DNA of 64,000 nucleotides. It comes from XYD12-FULL-36-8 sp964391015 (lineage in GTDB: Bacteria; Bacteroidota; Ignavibacteria; Ignavibacteriales; Ignavibacteriaceae). The stretch covers positions 1-64,000 of the forward strand of contig CAYMKU010000021.1 in the NCBI GenBank assembly GCA_964391015.1, given 5' to 3'. Each line of letters begins with the position of its first letter. Positions within the stretch are counted from its first letter, which is position 1. Position numbers and translations under genes: made by a program. This document shows, piece after piece, positions 7,883-16,202 of the stretch. Below the pieces are notes generated by a model. That model saw only the letters and a list, made by a program, of their open reading frames with translations. It did no database searches and had not been told where the DNA came from.

Positions 7883-9091
7883 TTAAACCAATCCGCTTAA
7901 AAACTTATTGGCAGACATAATCCTAATATTCTCTTTGAGAATATCAATGTCATTCTGCTTCACAACTTGGTAAACAAAAGGAATATTAAGCCGCTCCCTA
8001 AAATACGAGAGATTCTTAGAGAGGGAAGTATCCGATAACTTAACTTCAACAGCAAACCAGGGTTTGTCATCAACGGTTACTAGAAAATCAACTTCCTTTT
8101 TATCTACGTTTCTTAGATAATGCAAATTGCTTCGGTATCCCTCGTGTTCATTCAAATAATTTGAGAACTTGTGCAAATGCGAGCCAATTAAGTTCTCGAA
8201 CCTTGCTGCTTCATTTTCAACTTCAGACCAATCAATCAAAAACAGTTTTGCATCTTTCTTTAACGATCTAATTTTTTTTGATGTATAAGGGTAAATTCTG
8301 AAATGATAATAAAACGATTCTAAAATATTTAACCAACTTGTAATGGCTCGATGACTGATTCCCAAATCTTCCCTTATTGCATTTAATGATAGTTGACTTG
8401 CCACTTTGGAAGGAAGCAGATCACCAAGCAATTTCATGTTATTTATATCTTTAATGTGTTCAAGGTCTCTTATATCTTCCCTAAATAATCTCTCAAGCTT
8501 TTCATTGTGCCATCTTCTCAAGGTTCTTTTACTTTGTTTTATGAGAGGTTCAGGAAATCCGCCAAACTGAAATAAAATTTTCGAGTTTTCTTGGGAAGAT
8601 CGAGAAAGAAAATTTAATTCTTTAAATGGTTCAAACTGATTTTTAACAAGCTCCAATTCAGCATAAGAAAATGGATGAAGTGTGTAGTAATGATATCTGC
8701 CCTGAAGTGAATCTCCACTTTTTCGGTAAACATTTAATCGTGCACTTCCAGTGACGAGTATTTTATATTTGTCTTTGTGAGTATCGTAAATTCCTTTGAT
8801 GATATTTTTCCACTTTTTGAATTTGTGTATCTCATCAAAAATTAATAGCTCGCTTTCACCTGGAAGTTCATTCGTTGTAATTCTTTTTCTATCGGGTTGG
8901 TAGTCCCAATTATAATAGGTTGAACTGGAATAGTTTTGTGCGATTATTTCCTTAGCTAAAGTTGTTTTACCAACCTGTCTTGCTCCACCGATGAAAACCA
9001 TTTTTTCCGCAAGGTCTGAGATAATATTTTGCTTTAAATATCGCTCTTTTTGCATGATATAACCACTTTTGGGTGTGGAAAACATACTCAT
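7883..9091 (-). CDS. AAA_14 ATPase with DUF4143 C-terminal domain
   Basis: About 402 residues. The N-terminal AAA_14 domain has Walker A GGARQVGKTT near 35-44, Walker B LLIFDEIH near 83-90 and sensor KILVTGSARL. DUF4143 follows, with the nuclease-fold-like element KKEVDFLV...WFAVEVK near 333-353 (E-x-D...ExK). These proteins are common, patchily distributed and of unproved function; roles in defence or mobile elements are only suggested. I chose the ATG at 9091 (a second lies at 9085); TTG at 9109 is possible but sits inside a palindrome. The stop codon abuts the GT9 remnant in frame, and the gene separates that remnant from an intact GT9. Confidence 0.88.
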   Translation of the reverse strand: MSMFSTPKSGYIMQKERYLKQNIISDLAEKMVFIGGARQVGKTTLAKEIIAQNYSSSTYYNWDYQPDRKRITTNELPGESELLIFDEIHKFKKWKNIIKGIYDTHKDKYKILVTGSARLNVYRKSGDSLQGRYHYYTLHPFSYAELELVKNQFEPFKELNFLSRSSQENSKILFQFGGFPEPLIKQSKRTLRRWHNEKLERLFREDIRDLEHIKDINNMKLLGDLLPSKVASQLSLNAIREDLGISHRAITSWLNILESFYYHFRIYPYTSKKIRSLKKDAKLFLIDWSEVENEAARFENLIGSHLHKFSNYLNEHEGYRSNLHYLRNVDKKEVDFLVTVDDKPWFAVEVKLSDTSLSKNLSYFRERLNIPFVYQVVKQNDIDILKENIRIMSANKFLSGLV

Positions 9092-9142
9092 ATTTTTGCC
9101 TATAAGCAAAAATCTTCGCTAATATTTTTGCTTTAAAGCAAA
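9092..9142. promoter_or_regulatory. twin palindromes at the ATPase start
   Basis: ATTTTTGC-N6-GCAAAAAT (9092-9113, perfect 8-base arms) directly abuts the ATPase ATG and covers the AGG that would serve as ribosome site. TTTGCTTTAAAGCAAA (9127-9142) is a perfect 16-base palindrome. Both share the core TTTGC-N6-GCAAA, and their centres are 32 bases apart, about three helical turns. This is the pattern of a two-site operator; RNA hairpins masking the start are an alternative. Confidence 0.6.
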
Positions 9143-9172
9143 TATGTTTGACAGGATTTCAATAGTGTATTG

Positions 9173-10177
9173 TTATAATTTACCAAGATTTGCAACCTTT
9201 CTCAAAACTTCATCAACTGACAACTGTGTCATACACTCATGATTGTAAGGGCACTCAAGTTTATTGCAAATTATGCAATGCAAATCTTCTTTAATAACAT
9301 AATCGGAGTTGGGAGAGTAAGGTCCATGGGCTTTGGGATTTGTTGGTCCAAAAATTCCAAGCGTTGGCACTCCCAAGGCAGCAGAGATATGCATCGGTCC
9401 GGAATCGTTAGCAACAACTAAATCACAAATTTTTATAAATGCACTCAGCTTTCCAATTTTAACTTCGGGAATAAGTATAGCATCCTCGCCTAATTTATTT
9501 TTAATATAGTCTGCATCGCTTTCATCTCCTGGTCCCCAAAGGATAAGGAATACAGCATCGTACTTTTGTTTTATGGCAGTGCAGATTTCTACCCATTTTG
9601 TTGCATCGCATCTTTTAGATGGCCAGCCGCCGGAAGGAATTATCCCAATTATTTTTTTTCCTGTCGGTAAATTCGTTTTAATAAATTGCTTTGCCCAATT
9701 GTCATCCTCACGATTTGTGTAAAAATGAATTCTCTTTGAAGTGATTTCAATTCCAAGCGCTTTAAGCATTTCTAAATTGTGTTCGGCAGAATGATGTTCA
9801 CCTTTTTCTGATGTACCTAAAATATTGTAAGCATATTTTCTGCCGCGATAGGAAAATCCAACTCGATATTTAGCATGAGTTAAAAATGTAATCTGTGCTG
9901 AACGCGGATTCGACCAAAGATCAATTATTAAGTCATACTTTTCTTTTCGTAATCTGGCAGCGACTTTCAAAACAAATTCAGTTTTCTCCATTGTATGAAC
10001 TTTTGCAACGAGAGGATTATTTGCCAATGCATCTTTCGCAAACGTTTCTGTCAAGTAATGAATTTCAGCTAAAGGGAAATTTTTTCTTAGGTCATCGAGA
10101 ATAATTGTTGAAAGAACTATATCACCAATACCGCGTGGTTTTATACAAAGAATTTTTTTTATGTTTTTGGGAATCAT
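9173..10177 (-). CDS. glycosyltransferase family 9 (heptosyltransferase-like)
   Basis: The 334-residue protein has the GT9 N-terminus KKILCIKPRGIGDIVLSTI, the mid-region IIGIIPSGGWPSKRCDATKW, and LVVANDSGPMHISAALGVP near 250-268, the donor-binding motif with Asp, Ser-Gly-Pro and His. The C-terminus ends in the cluster C-x2-C-x4-CPYNHEC, shared with the GT9 at 3558 and the remnant at 7766. It probably transfers heptose or a related sugar to LPS core. Upstream (right), 96 bases holding a REP-like repeat separate it from polA. It was probably part of one glycosyltransferase series with the genes at 3558-5715 before the insertion between them. Confidence 0.88.
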   Translation of the reverse strand: MIPKNIKKILCIKPRGIGDIVLSTIILDDLRKNFPLAEIHYLTETFAKDALANNPLVAKVHTMEKTEFVLKVAARLRKEKYDLIIDLWSNPRSAQITFLTHAKYRVGFSYRGRKYAYNILGTSEKGEHHSAEHNLEMLKALGIEITSKRIHFYTNREDDNWAKQFIKTNLPTGKKIIGIIPSGGWPSKRCDATKWVEICTAIKQKYDAVFLILWGPGDESDADYIKNKLGEDAILIPEVKIGKLSAFIKICDLVVANDSGPMHISAALGVPTLGIFGPTNPKAHGPYSPNSDYVIKEDLHCIICNKLECPYNHECMTQLSVDEVLRKVANLGKL

Positions 10178-10183
10178 CTTCTT

Positions 10184-10255
10184 ATTGTCATGCTGAATTT
10201 ATTTCAGCATCTTGTTGATAGATTGTTAGACCCCAAAACGAGCTCGGGGTGACAA
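10184..10255. repeat. REP/MITE-like palindromic intergenic element
   Basis: A 72-base unit between polA and the GT9 gene. It begins ATTGTCA and ends TGACAA, inverted copies of the same end. Inside are two hairpins: ATGCTGAA/TTCAGCAT (10190-10197 with 10203-10210) and ACCCC/GGGGT (10230-10234 with 10246-10250), the latter containing CGAGCTCG. Elements of the form GTCA(T)-CTGAA...TTCAG...GACCC...GGGTGACA are widespread dispersed repeats in bacteria. It may also serve as a transcription stop after polA. I see only this one copy in the window. Confidence 0.7.
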
Positions 10256-10273
10256 GCGAAATCCAAAAATCCC

Positions 10274-13063
10274 TCAATGTGCATCAAGCCAATTATCTCC
10301 AATGCCAGTGTCAACGTGGACTGGAACGTTTAACGGTAAGGCATTCTCCATTAATTCTTTAACCATTGGTGTAACATCTTTGATCTCATCTTTGTACGCA
10401 TCAAAAACCAATTCATCATGCACTTGAAGAACCATTTTAGTTTTATATTTACCTTTCTTTAATGCATGATGGATATTTATCATTGCAATCTTAATCATAT
10501 CAGCGGCAGTACCTTGAATAGGCATGTTTATCGCAACTCGTTCTTCAAATTGACGAACAACATGATTTTTACTGTTAATATTTCTCAAGTATCTTCGTCT
10601 ATTAAGCAGAGTTTCAGCATAACCTTTTTCTTTTGCCTTTGCTATTGAATCATCAATAAAACTTTTTACTCGTTTATAGGTACCAAAATATTTTTCAATA
10701 ATTTCTTTAGCGGCAGTTTGGGTTATGCCAAGCCGAGTCTTCAGACCAAAGGGACCAATCCCATAAAGAATTCCGAAGTTAACTTCCTTAGCTTTTCTTC
10801 TCATATCCGTTGTAACATCCTTAGGCGGAACCATAAAAACTTGCGCCGCCGTGCTTCTGTGAATGTCTTCGTTATGTTTAAATGCTTTGATCAAACCTTC
10901 ATCACTGGAAAGACTTGCTAAAATTCTCAATTCAATCTGACTATAATCAGCACTGAGAATGACATGATTTTTGTCGGTGGGAATAAAAGCTTTGCGGATT
11001 TCTTTTCCACGCTCCGTTCTTATCGGGATGTTTTGAAGATTTGGATTGATGCTTGATAACCTTCCTGTTGATGCAACTGTTTGGTTATAATCTGTATGAA
11101 TTCTTCCCGTTGACGGCTCGATTAAAGTTGGCAGCGAATCAGTGTACGTTGATTTCAGTTTTGATACTTGCCTGTAATCGAGAATTAAATCTATTACTTC
11201 GTGCTCGCCTCTTAAATTTTCAAGAGAACGGGCATCTGTCGAAAAACCGGTTTTAGTTTTTTTGCCAGATTGCAATCCCAATTTATTGAAAAGGATATCT
11301 TGAAGCTGCTTAGTAGAATTTATGTTAAATTCAACTCCGCTGACTCTATAAATTTGGCTTGTGTAATTATCAAGAAGTATTTGAAGGTCTTTACTTAATG
11401 AACTTAGTGCTTGTGTATCGAGTTTTACGCCTGTTCTTTCCATATCCTCAAGGACCTCAACGAGAGGAAATTCAACTTCGTATGCAAGTTTGGTAAGATT
11501 TTCTTTCTCAATCTCTTTGCTCAACTTTTCATAAAGACGAAATGTAACATCAGCATCTTCTCCAGAATAATTAGAAAGGGAAGTAAGATCAACTTCAAAT
11601 ATTTTTGACAGATTGTTTTTAACGTCGAGTAAGCTTGAAAAGGGAATTGGTTTATATCCAAGGTACTTTTGTGAAAGTTCATCCATTCCATGCTTTTGAT
11701 CGGGATCCAAACAATAGCTTGCAAGCATTGTATCAAAGTAAAAACTTTCTACATCAATGTTTATGCTCTTCATGACGGCAATATCATATTTACCATTCTG
11801 GCAAACCTTCTTGATTTTTTTATTCTCCAGTGTCGGCTTGAATAGTTTTACAAAATCTTTTATAGGCAAACGATCATTAAGATTGCTTGAAAACAATCCT
11901 TCTGCTTCATCGAAAGGATTAATCGCAACAAAAAATCCTTCTTTTGATTTTGTGGCAAATGAAACTCCAACAATTTTTAATTGAAACGGGTTTAAACCAT
12001 CAGTCTCAGTGTCGAAAACAAAAAGGTTAGTTTTATTTAATTTTTCCGCAAGAGATTTTGCACTCTTTGCATCTTTGATTAGTTCATACTTTACTTTTTT
12101 GTCGTCGAACACTTGCAAGTCACCTGCAAATTCTTCTTCGACTTTCTTCTCAACTGATTCTTTAGGTTTTTGCTCTTGTTTCTCGTTTGCAAAGAACGCA
12201 GCAACTTTGTTGTAGAAAGTTTTGAATTCGAGGTCCAAGCAAATTGGTTTAAGTTTGTTAAAGTCTGGAGGGGTAAGTTTTGCATGCTCAAAATCAAATT
12301 GGATTGGAACCTCGCAATTTATTGTTGCAAGCCGCTTTGAAAGAAAGGCATTCTCTTTATTTTGAGTCAATTTATTCTTAATTGATTCTTTTTCAATTTC
12401 ACCAATGTGCTTGAACAAGTTTTCTACTGAGCCATACTTTTGAATGAGGGGAGTTGCTGTTTTAGGTCCAATTCCCGCAACGCCTGGAATATCATCTGAT
12501 GCATCACCAACAAGCGCAAGATAGTCAATCATCTGCTTCGGTTCGAAACCGAATTCTTCATTTACTTTTTTTTCATCAAATACTAAAAAATCATCGCTAC
12601 TTTTACCTGGTTTCAATAACTTTACTTTACTGTTTACCAGCTGGTTCATATCTTTGTCGGGTGTGATAACATAAGAATCATATCCCAATTCTTTAGCTTC
12701 TCGAACTGCAGTCCCAATTAAATCATCAGCTTCATATCGCGGAAGGATGTAAATGGGTATGTTCATTGCTTCAATAATTTCTTTTATTCTTCCTATTTGA
12801 GGGATCATATCATCAGGCATAGCCGCACGAGAACTTTTATAATCTTTAAATTCTTCATGCCGAAAAGTTTTCTCTTTGGAATCGAAGGCAACAGCAAGGT
12901 AATTAGGCTTCGTGTCCTCCAAAATTTTTATTAGCTGGCTCACAAATCCAAATGTCGCAGACGTTGGTTCACCCTTTGCTGTTGATAATGGACGACTGAT
13001 AAATGCAAAATATGCTTTGTAAGCCAAAGCCATTGCATCGATAATTACGAATTTTTTACTCAT
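10274..13063 (-). CDS. polA: DNA polymerase I
   Basis: About 929 residues from the ATG at 13063, with all three domains. The 5'-3' exonuclease is at 1-290 (AVAFDSKEKTFRHE, VITPDKDMNQL, GDASDDIPGVAGIGP). The 3'-5' proofreading domain retains its catalytic first motif DTETDGL at 351-357. The family A polymerase has ILSADYSQIELRI, the finger helix RRKAKEVNFGILYGIGPFGL and QVHDELVFDA near the end. Proofreading therefore looks intact, unlike in many family A enzymes. The role is Okazaki fragment processing and repair. The start lies 7 bases after the stop of the upstream permease gene, so the two are probably co-transcribed. Confidence 0.97.
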   Translation of the reverse strand: MSKKFVIIDAMALAYKAYFAFISRPLSTAKGEPTSATFGFVSQLIKILEDTKPNYLAVAFDSKEKTFRHEEFKDYKSSRAAMPDDMIPQIGRIKEIIEAMNIPIYILPRYEADDLIGTAVREAKELGYDSYVITPDKDMNQLVNSKVKLLKPGKSSDDFLVFDEKKVNEEFGFEPKQMIDYLALVGDASDDIPGVAGIGPKTATPLIQKYGSVENLFKHIGEIEKESIKNKLTQNKENAFLSKRLATINCEVPIQFDFEHAKLTPPDFNKLKPICLDLEFKTFYNKVAAFFANEKQEQKPKESVEKKVEEEFAGDLQVFDDKKVKYELIKDAKSAKSLAEKLNKTNLFVFDTETDGLNPFQLKIVGVSFATKSKEGFFVAINPFDEAEGLFSSNLNDRLPIKDFVKLFKPTLENKKIKKVCQNGKYDIAVMKSINIDVESFYFDTMLASYCLDPDQKHGMDELSQKYLGYKPIPFSSLLDVKNNLSKIFEVDLTSLSNYSGEDADVTFRLYEKLSKEIEKENLTKLAYEVEFPLVEVLEDMERTGVKLDTQALSSLSKDLQILLDNYTSQIYRVSGVEFNINSTKQLQDILFNKLGLQSGKKTKTGFSTDARSLENLRGEHEVIDLILDYRQVSKLKSTYTDSLPTLIEPSTGRIHTDYNQTVASTGRLSSINPNLQNIPIRTERGKEIRKAFIPTDKNHVILSADYSQIELRILASLSSDEGLIKAFKHNEDIHRSTAAQVFMVPPKDVTTDMRRKAKEVNFGILYGIGPFGLKTRLGITQTAAKEIIEKYFGTYKRVKSFIDDSIAKAKEKGYAETLLNRRRYLRNINSKNHVVRQFEERVAINMPIQGTAADMIKIAMINIHHALKKGKYKTKMVLQVHDELVFDAYKDEIKDVTPMVKELMENALPLNVPVHVDTGIGDNWLDAH

Positions 13064-13070
13064 AAAATTT

Positions 13071-14498
13071 TCAAAGCGAATTTTCAGAATTATTTTTCTT
13101 ACTATAATACTTCCAATAGAAGTAAATTGGTAATCCAAGTAATATTAATATTGAACCCATGGCCGCATCTTGTGAATCTGAAACCAAGGAATTGAATAGG
13201 AATAGGAATGAAAACACAACAAAAATTGCGGGGACAATTGGATAACCCCAAACTTTATAAGGACGATTTACATCAGGCATTTTCTTTCTCAACACAAAAA
13301 CTCCAAAGGCACCAAGCATGTAGAATAACCATGCGGCAAAAATAACGTAATCTGTTATGGTATCGAATGATCCTGATAAGACAAGAACACAGGACCAAAT
13401 GCCCTGAATTATCAGTGATATATGAGGAGTCCCAAACTTCGGATGGATTCTTCCAAGTGGAGAGAAGAACATTTTATCTCTTGCCATTGCAAATTGAACT
13501 CTTGCAGTTGCAAGTATGCTTCCATTTAACGCGCCGAACGTAGATACAATAACTGCAATAGAAATTATTGATGCTCCATTCACTCCGAATATTTTCTCTG
13601 CTGCAGTTGCAGCAACTAATGGAGATTTTGACATTTCATCAATCGGCAGCACATAAAGAAATGCAATGTTGATTAGAACATAAACTGCCATTACAATCAA
13701 AGTCCCATAAAGCAAAGCTAAAGGAACATTTCTTTGAGGACTTTTAACCTCACCGGCTACAAAAGTTACGTTGTTCCATCCGTCATAAGCCCAAAATGCT
13801 CCGGCTAATGCCAGCCCAATTACAGAAATTATATTTGTCATGGTCGCAGTTGGAATTTGAAACCCTGAATATACATTTGCAAAACTGCCTTGCCCAAAAG
13901 TGAAGAGTAGCAATGATAAAAGAATGATAGATGCAATTTTTATAAATGTGACTATTGTTTGCACAACACCGCCAAAAACAACTCCAAGGTAATTTATACC
14001 TGTCAGGAAGATAATGCATACAATAGCAATAGCTTTAGTTCCGAAATCTAGAAAAGGATGTATGTCTCCTACAAAAGGTATAAATATTGAAAAATCTTGA
14101 AGTGGTTGAGAGAGTTGTGGATACTTGAAAAAATATCCGAGGTATTCTGAAAAGACGTATGCAATAGCAGCTTGACTTCCTGTTTGAATGACCGCAAAAA
14201 TAGACCACCCATATAAAAATGCAGTAAAGTCGCCGTACATTTTTCTGAAATAAACATATTGTCCGCCTGTAGCATCAATCATTCCTGCAATTTCGGCATT
14301 TGTTATTGCACCAATAAAAGTAATTAACCCGGCAACAATCCAAACCAGAATTAGTAATTCAGGTGATAAAAGTTGACCAGCCATTGTAGCAGGTTTTCTG
14401 AAGATGCCTGAACCAATCATTGAACCGGCAACAATCATCATTGCTGCTGTTAATCCTAATCCACGAATTAGTTCAGTTTTCTTTTGTGGTCGTTCCAT
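13071..14498 (-). CDS. APC-superfamily amino acid permease
   Basis: The 475-residue inner-membrane protein has about 12 hydrophobic segments. The first carries MIVAGSMIGSGIFRKPATMA, the glycine-rich unwound helix of APC transporters, and FWAYDGWNNVTFVAGEVKSPQRNVP near 225-250 is the TM6 substrate region plus the conserved E-x-K/R-N-P loop. The sequence resembles LAT/serine-threonine exchanger types, but the amino acid transported cannot be read off. The ATG at 14498 follows AGAG; a start five codons upstream has no better support. It is the first gene of the leftward unit with polA. Confidence 0.88.
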   Translation of the reverse strand: MERPQKKTELIRGLGLTAAMMIVAGSMIGSGIFRKPATMAGQLLSPELLILVWIVAGLITFIGAITNAEIAGMIDATGGQYVYFRKMYGDFTAFLYGWSIFAVIQTGSQAAIAYVFSEYLGYFFKYPQLSQPLQDFSIFIPFVGDIHPFLDFGTKAIAIVCIIFLTGINYLGVVFGGVVQTIVTFIKIASIILLSLLLFTFGQGSFANVYSGFQIPTATMTNIISVIGLALAGAFWAYDGWNNVTFVAGEVKSPQRNVPLALLYGTLIVMAVYVLINIAFLYVLPIDEMSKSPLVAATAAEKIFGVNGASIISIAVIVSTFGALNGSILATARVQFAMARDKMFFSPLGRIHPKFGTPHISLIIQGIWSCVLVLSGSFDTITDYVIFAAWLFYMLGAFGVFVLRKKMPDVNRPYKVWGYPIVPAIFVVFSFLFLFNSLVSDSQDAAMGSILILLGLPIYFYWKYYSKKNNSENSL

Positions 14499-14799
14499 CA
14501 ATATTCTCTGCAATTTTTAAATTGAAAATAAAGATTAGAAAAGTAAATTCAAAAGAAAAGGAATATTTATTCATGACTTTTCTGTGGGACAATTTTTTTT
14601 CTAGTTAGAGGTTGTTTGTATTAGGGTCGATAAAAAGTCCTTCAACAACAATTAGAAGAACCAGCTGAGTTGATAGAATTAAAATTCAAAAAAATGGTAT
14701 CTTATTCTACAAATTATTTTATATGCGAACAAATTCTATAAAGTGAATAATTCTATTTTTGTTTTAATTACATGATAATTAATTCCTGAAAACGAAACA
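14499..14799. other. divergent intergenic region without recognised genes
   Basis: About 300 AT-rich bases between the leftward permease gene and the rightward antiporter gene. The longest reading frames are very short and lack ribosome sites. I find no clear sigma70 promoter, no tRNA and no strong hairpin. It must hold promoters for both directions, but I cannot place them. Confidence 0.6.
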
Positions 14800-15987
14800 A
14801 TGGATTCGAATGTTATTCTGATATTGCTCAGCGTTATTGTGATCAGTTCGTATATGTTTAGTCTCTTAAGCAAATGGACACGTATTCCATCTGTATTGTT
14901 GTTAATTGTAAGCGGTATAAGTTTGAGATATTTATTCGATGTCAACGATTTCGATATTAATTCGATTAATTTTATGGTTGAGTTGTTCGGTAATGCAGGT
15001 TTGATCATTATAATTCTTGAAGCCAGTCTTGATTTAAAACTTGAAGTTAGGAAGAAAAAGTTAATTAGAAGTTCCTTTTTATCAGCTCTTTTTATTTTAA
15101 TAGTCTCTTTGGTTGCTACAGCACTTGCTGTATATTATTTTTTATCAATCCCATTTCGCACAGCTTTGGTTTATGCTTTACCTCTTTCCGTAATCAGCAG
15201 TGCTATTGTAATTCCAAGTGTCAAACATCTAAGCGAATCAAAGAAAGAATTTATCACTTATGAGTCTTCATTGTCCGATATTTTTGGAGTTCTTTTATTC
15301 AATTATCTAATATTTGAAGAATTATTTAGTATTAGCTCATATTTAAACTTTTTCTTTTCTATTATTATTATTCTAATTGCTTCAACACTATCGACATTTT
15401 TATTACTTTATTTAGTAACTAAATTGGGAACGCAACTGAAATTATTTCTGCTAATTGCGATCCTATTTCTGTTTTATGCCATAGGAAAAATTTATCATTT
15501 TCCTTCATTAATAATCATTTTAGTGTTTGGGTTAACGCTTAGCAATCTGAGATTGTTGATTCATCCAAGGACTAAGTGGATAATAGATTTAGATAATCTT
15601 TCTCCAATTATTCAGCAATTCAAATCTCTTACTTCGGAGTTCTCTTTTCTAATTCGTACTTTTTTCTTTTTACTATTTGGATTTACGATTGAATTGAATT
15701 CACTTATAAATCCGGAAGTATTATTATTAGGTTCGATAATTTTGTTAGGGTTACTTGTAATAAGATATCTTTACTTTAGGTTCATAATAAAAACAGAAAT
15801 ATTTCCTGAGATCTTTCTTATGCCCAGAGGATTGATTACAATATTGCTTTTCTATTCAATTCCGGCTCAATATCATATACCATATTTTGACAAGGGAGTA
15901 TTGTTCTTTGTAATTATTGGGACAAGCCTTCTCATGTCTCTGGGGTTAATTTTATTTAGACCTAAAGATATTACATATTATTACTAA
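14800..15987 (+). CDS. monovalent cation:proton antiporter-like membrane protein (CPA superfamily)
   Basis: The 395-residue protein is almost entirely hydrophobic with about 11-12 transmembrane segments. WTRIPSVLLLIVSGISLRYLF and NAGLIIIILEASLDLKLEVRKKKL match the second and third helices of CPA1/CPA2 antiporters (KefB/NhaP type), and LPLSVISSAIVIPSVKHLSE the fourth. In the ion-binding helix the segment reads ESSLSDIFGVLLF, where other members have ND or DD, so the acidic pair is reduced to one Asp. No TrkA domains follow. Ion specificity is unknown. It stands alone between a divergent and a convergent gene. Confidence 0.78.
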   Translation: MDSNVILILLSVIVISSYMFSLLSKWTRIPSVLLLIVSGISLRYLFDVNDFDINSINFMVELFGNAGLIIIILEASLDLKLEVRKKKLIRSSFLSALFILIVSLVATALAVYYFLSIPFRTALVYALPLSVISSAIVIPSVKHLSESKKEFITYESSLSDIFGVLLFNYLIFEELFSISSYLNFFFSIIIILIASTLSTFLLLYLVTKLGTQLKLFLLIAILFLFYAIGKIYHFPSLIIILVFGLTLSNLRLLIHPRTKWIIDLDNLSPIIQQFKSLTSEFSFLIRTFFFLLFGFTIELNSLINPEVLLLGSIILLGLLVIRYLYFRFIIKTEIFPEIFLMPRGLITILLFYSIPAQYHIPYFDKGVLFFVIIGTSLLMSLGLILFRPKDITYYY

Positions 15988-16202
15988 TTAGAGGTGGAAT
16001 ATTTGTGATTCAGAGGGATTCGCTTTTATTTTTGCAAGTCTCGACTGTAATGTTTCGTATCTCTGGGAAGTTTATAAGAAAATAAATGCAACAGAGAAAA
16101 CGTTGTTTACTTTGAGCCGCTGATTAGCTGTATCCTAAGGCTATTTGATATATAGGTTCGACATGGATACAGCCCAAATGAATTATTCGAGCTAAAGTTT
16201 AC

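Noticed and set aside
9148..9179. TTGACA and TATAAT on the plus strand
   Set aside because: The spacing is 20 bases and transcription would run antisense into the GT9 gene; probably a chance match in AT-rich DNA.
16127..16173. Inverted repeat GCTGTATCC/GGATACAGC with 29-base loop and a GGTTCGA box, tRNA-like
   Set aside because: The arms do not fit an acceptor stem, no T-stem forms around TTCGA, and no anticodon arm is visible. It may be a weak bidirectional stop between convergent genes, but it lacks a T run.
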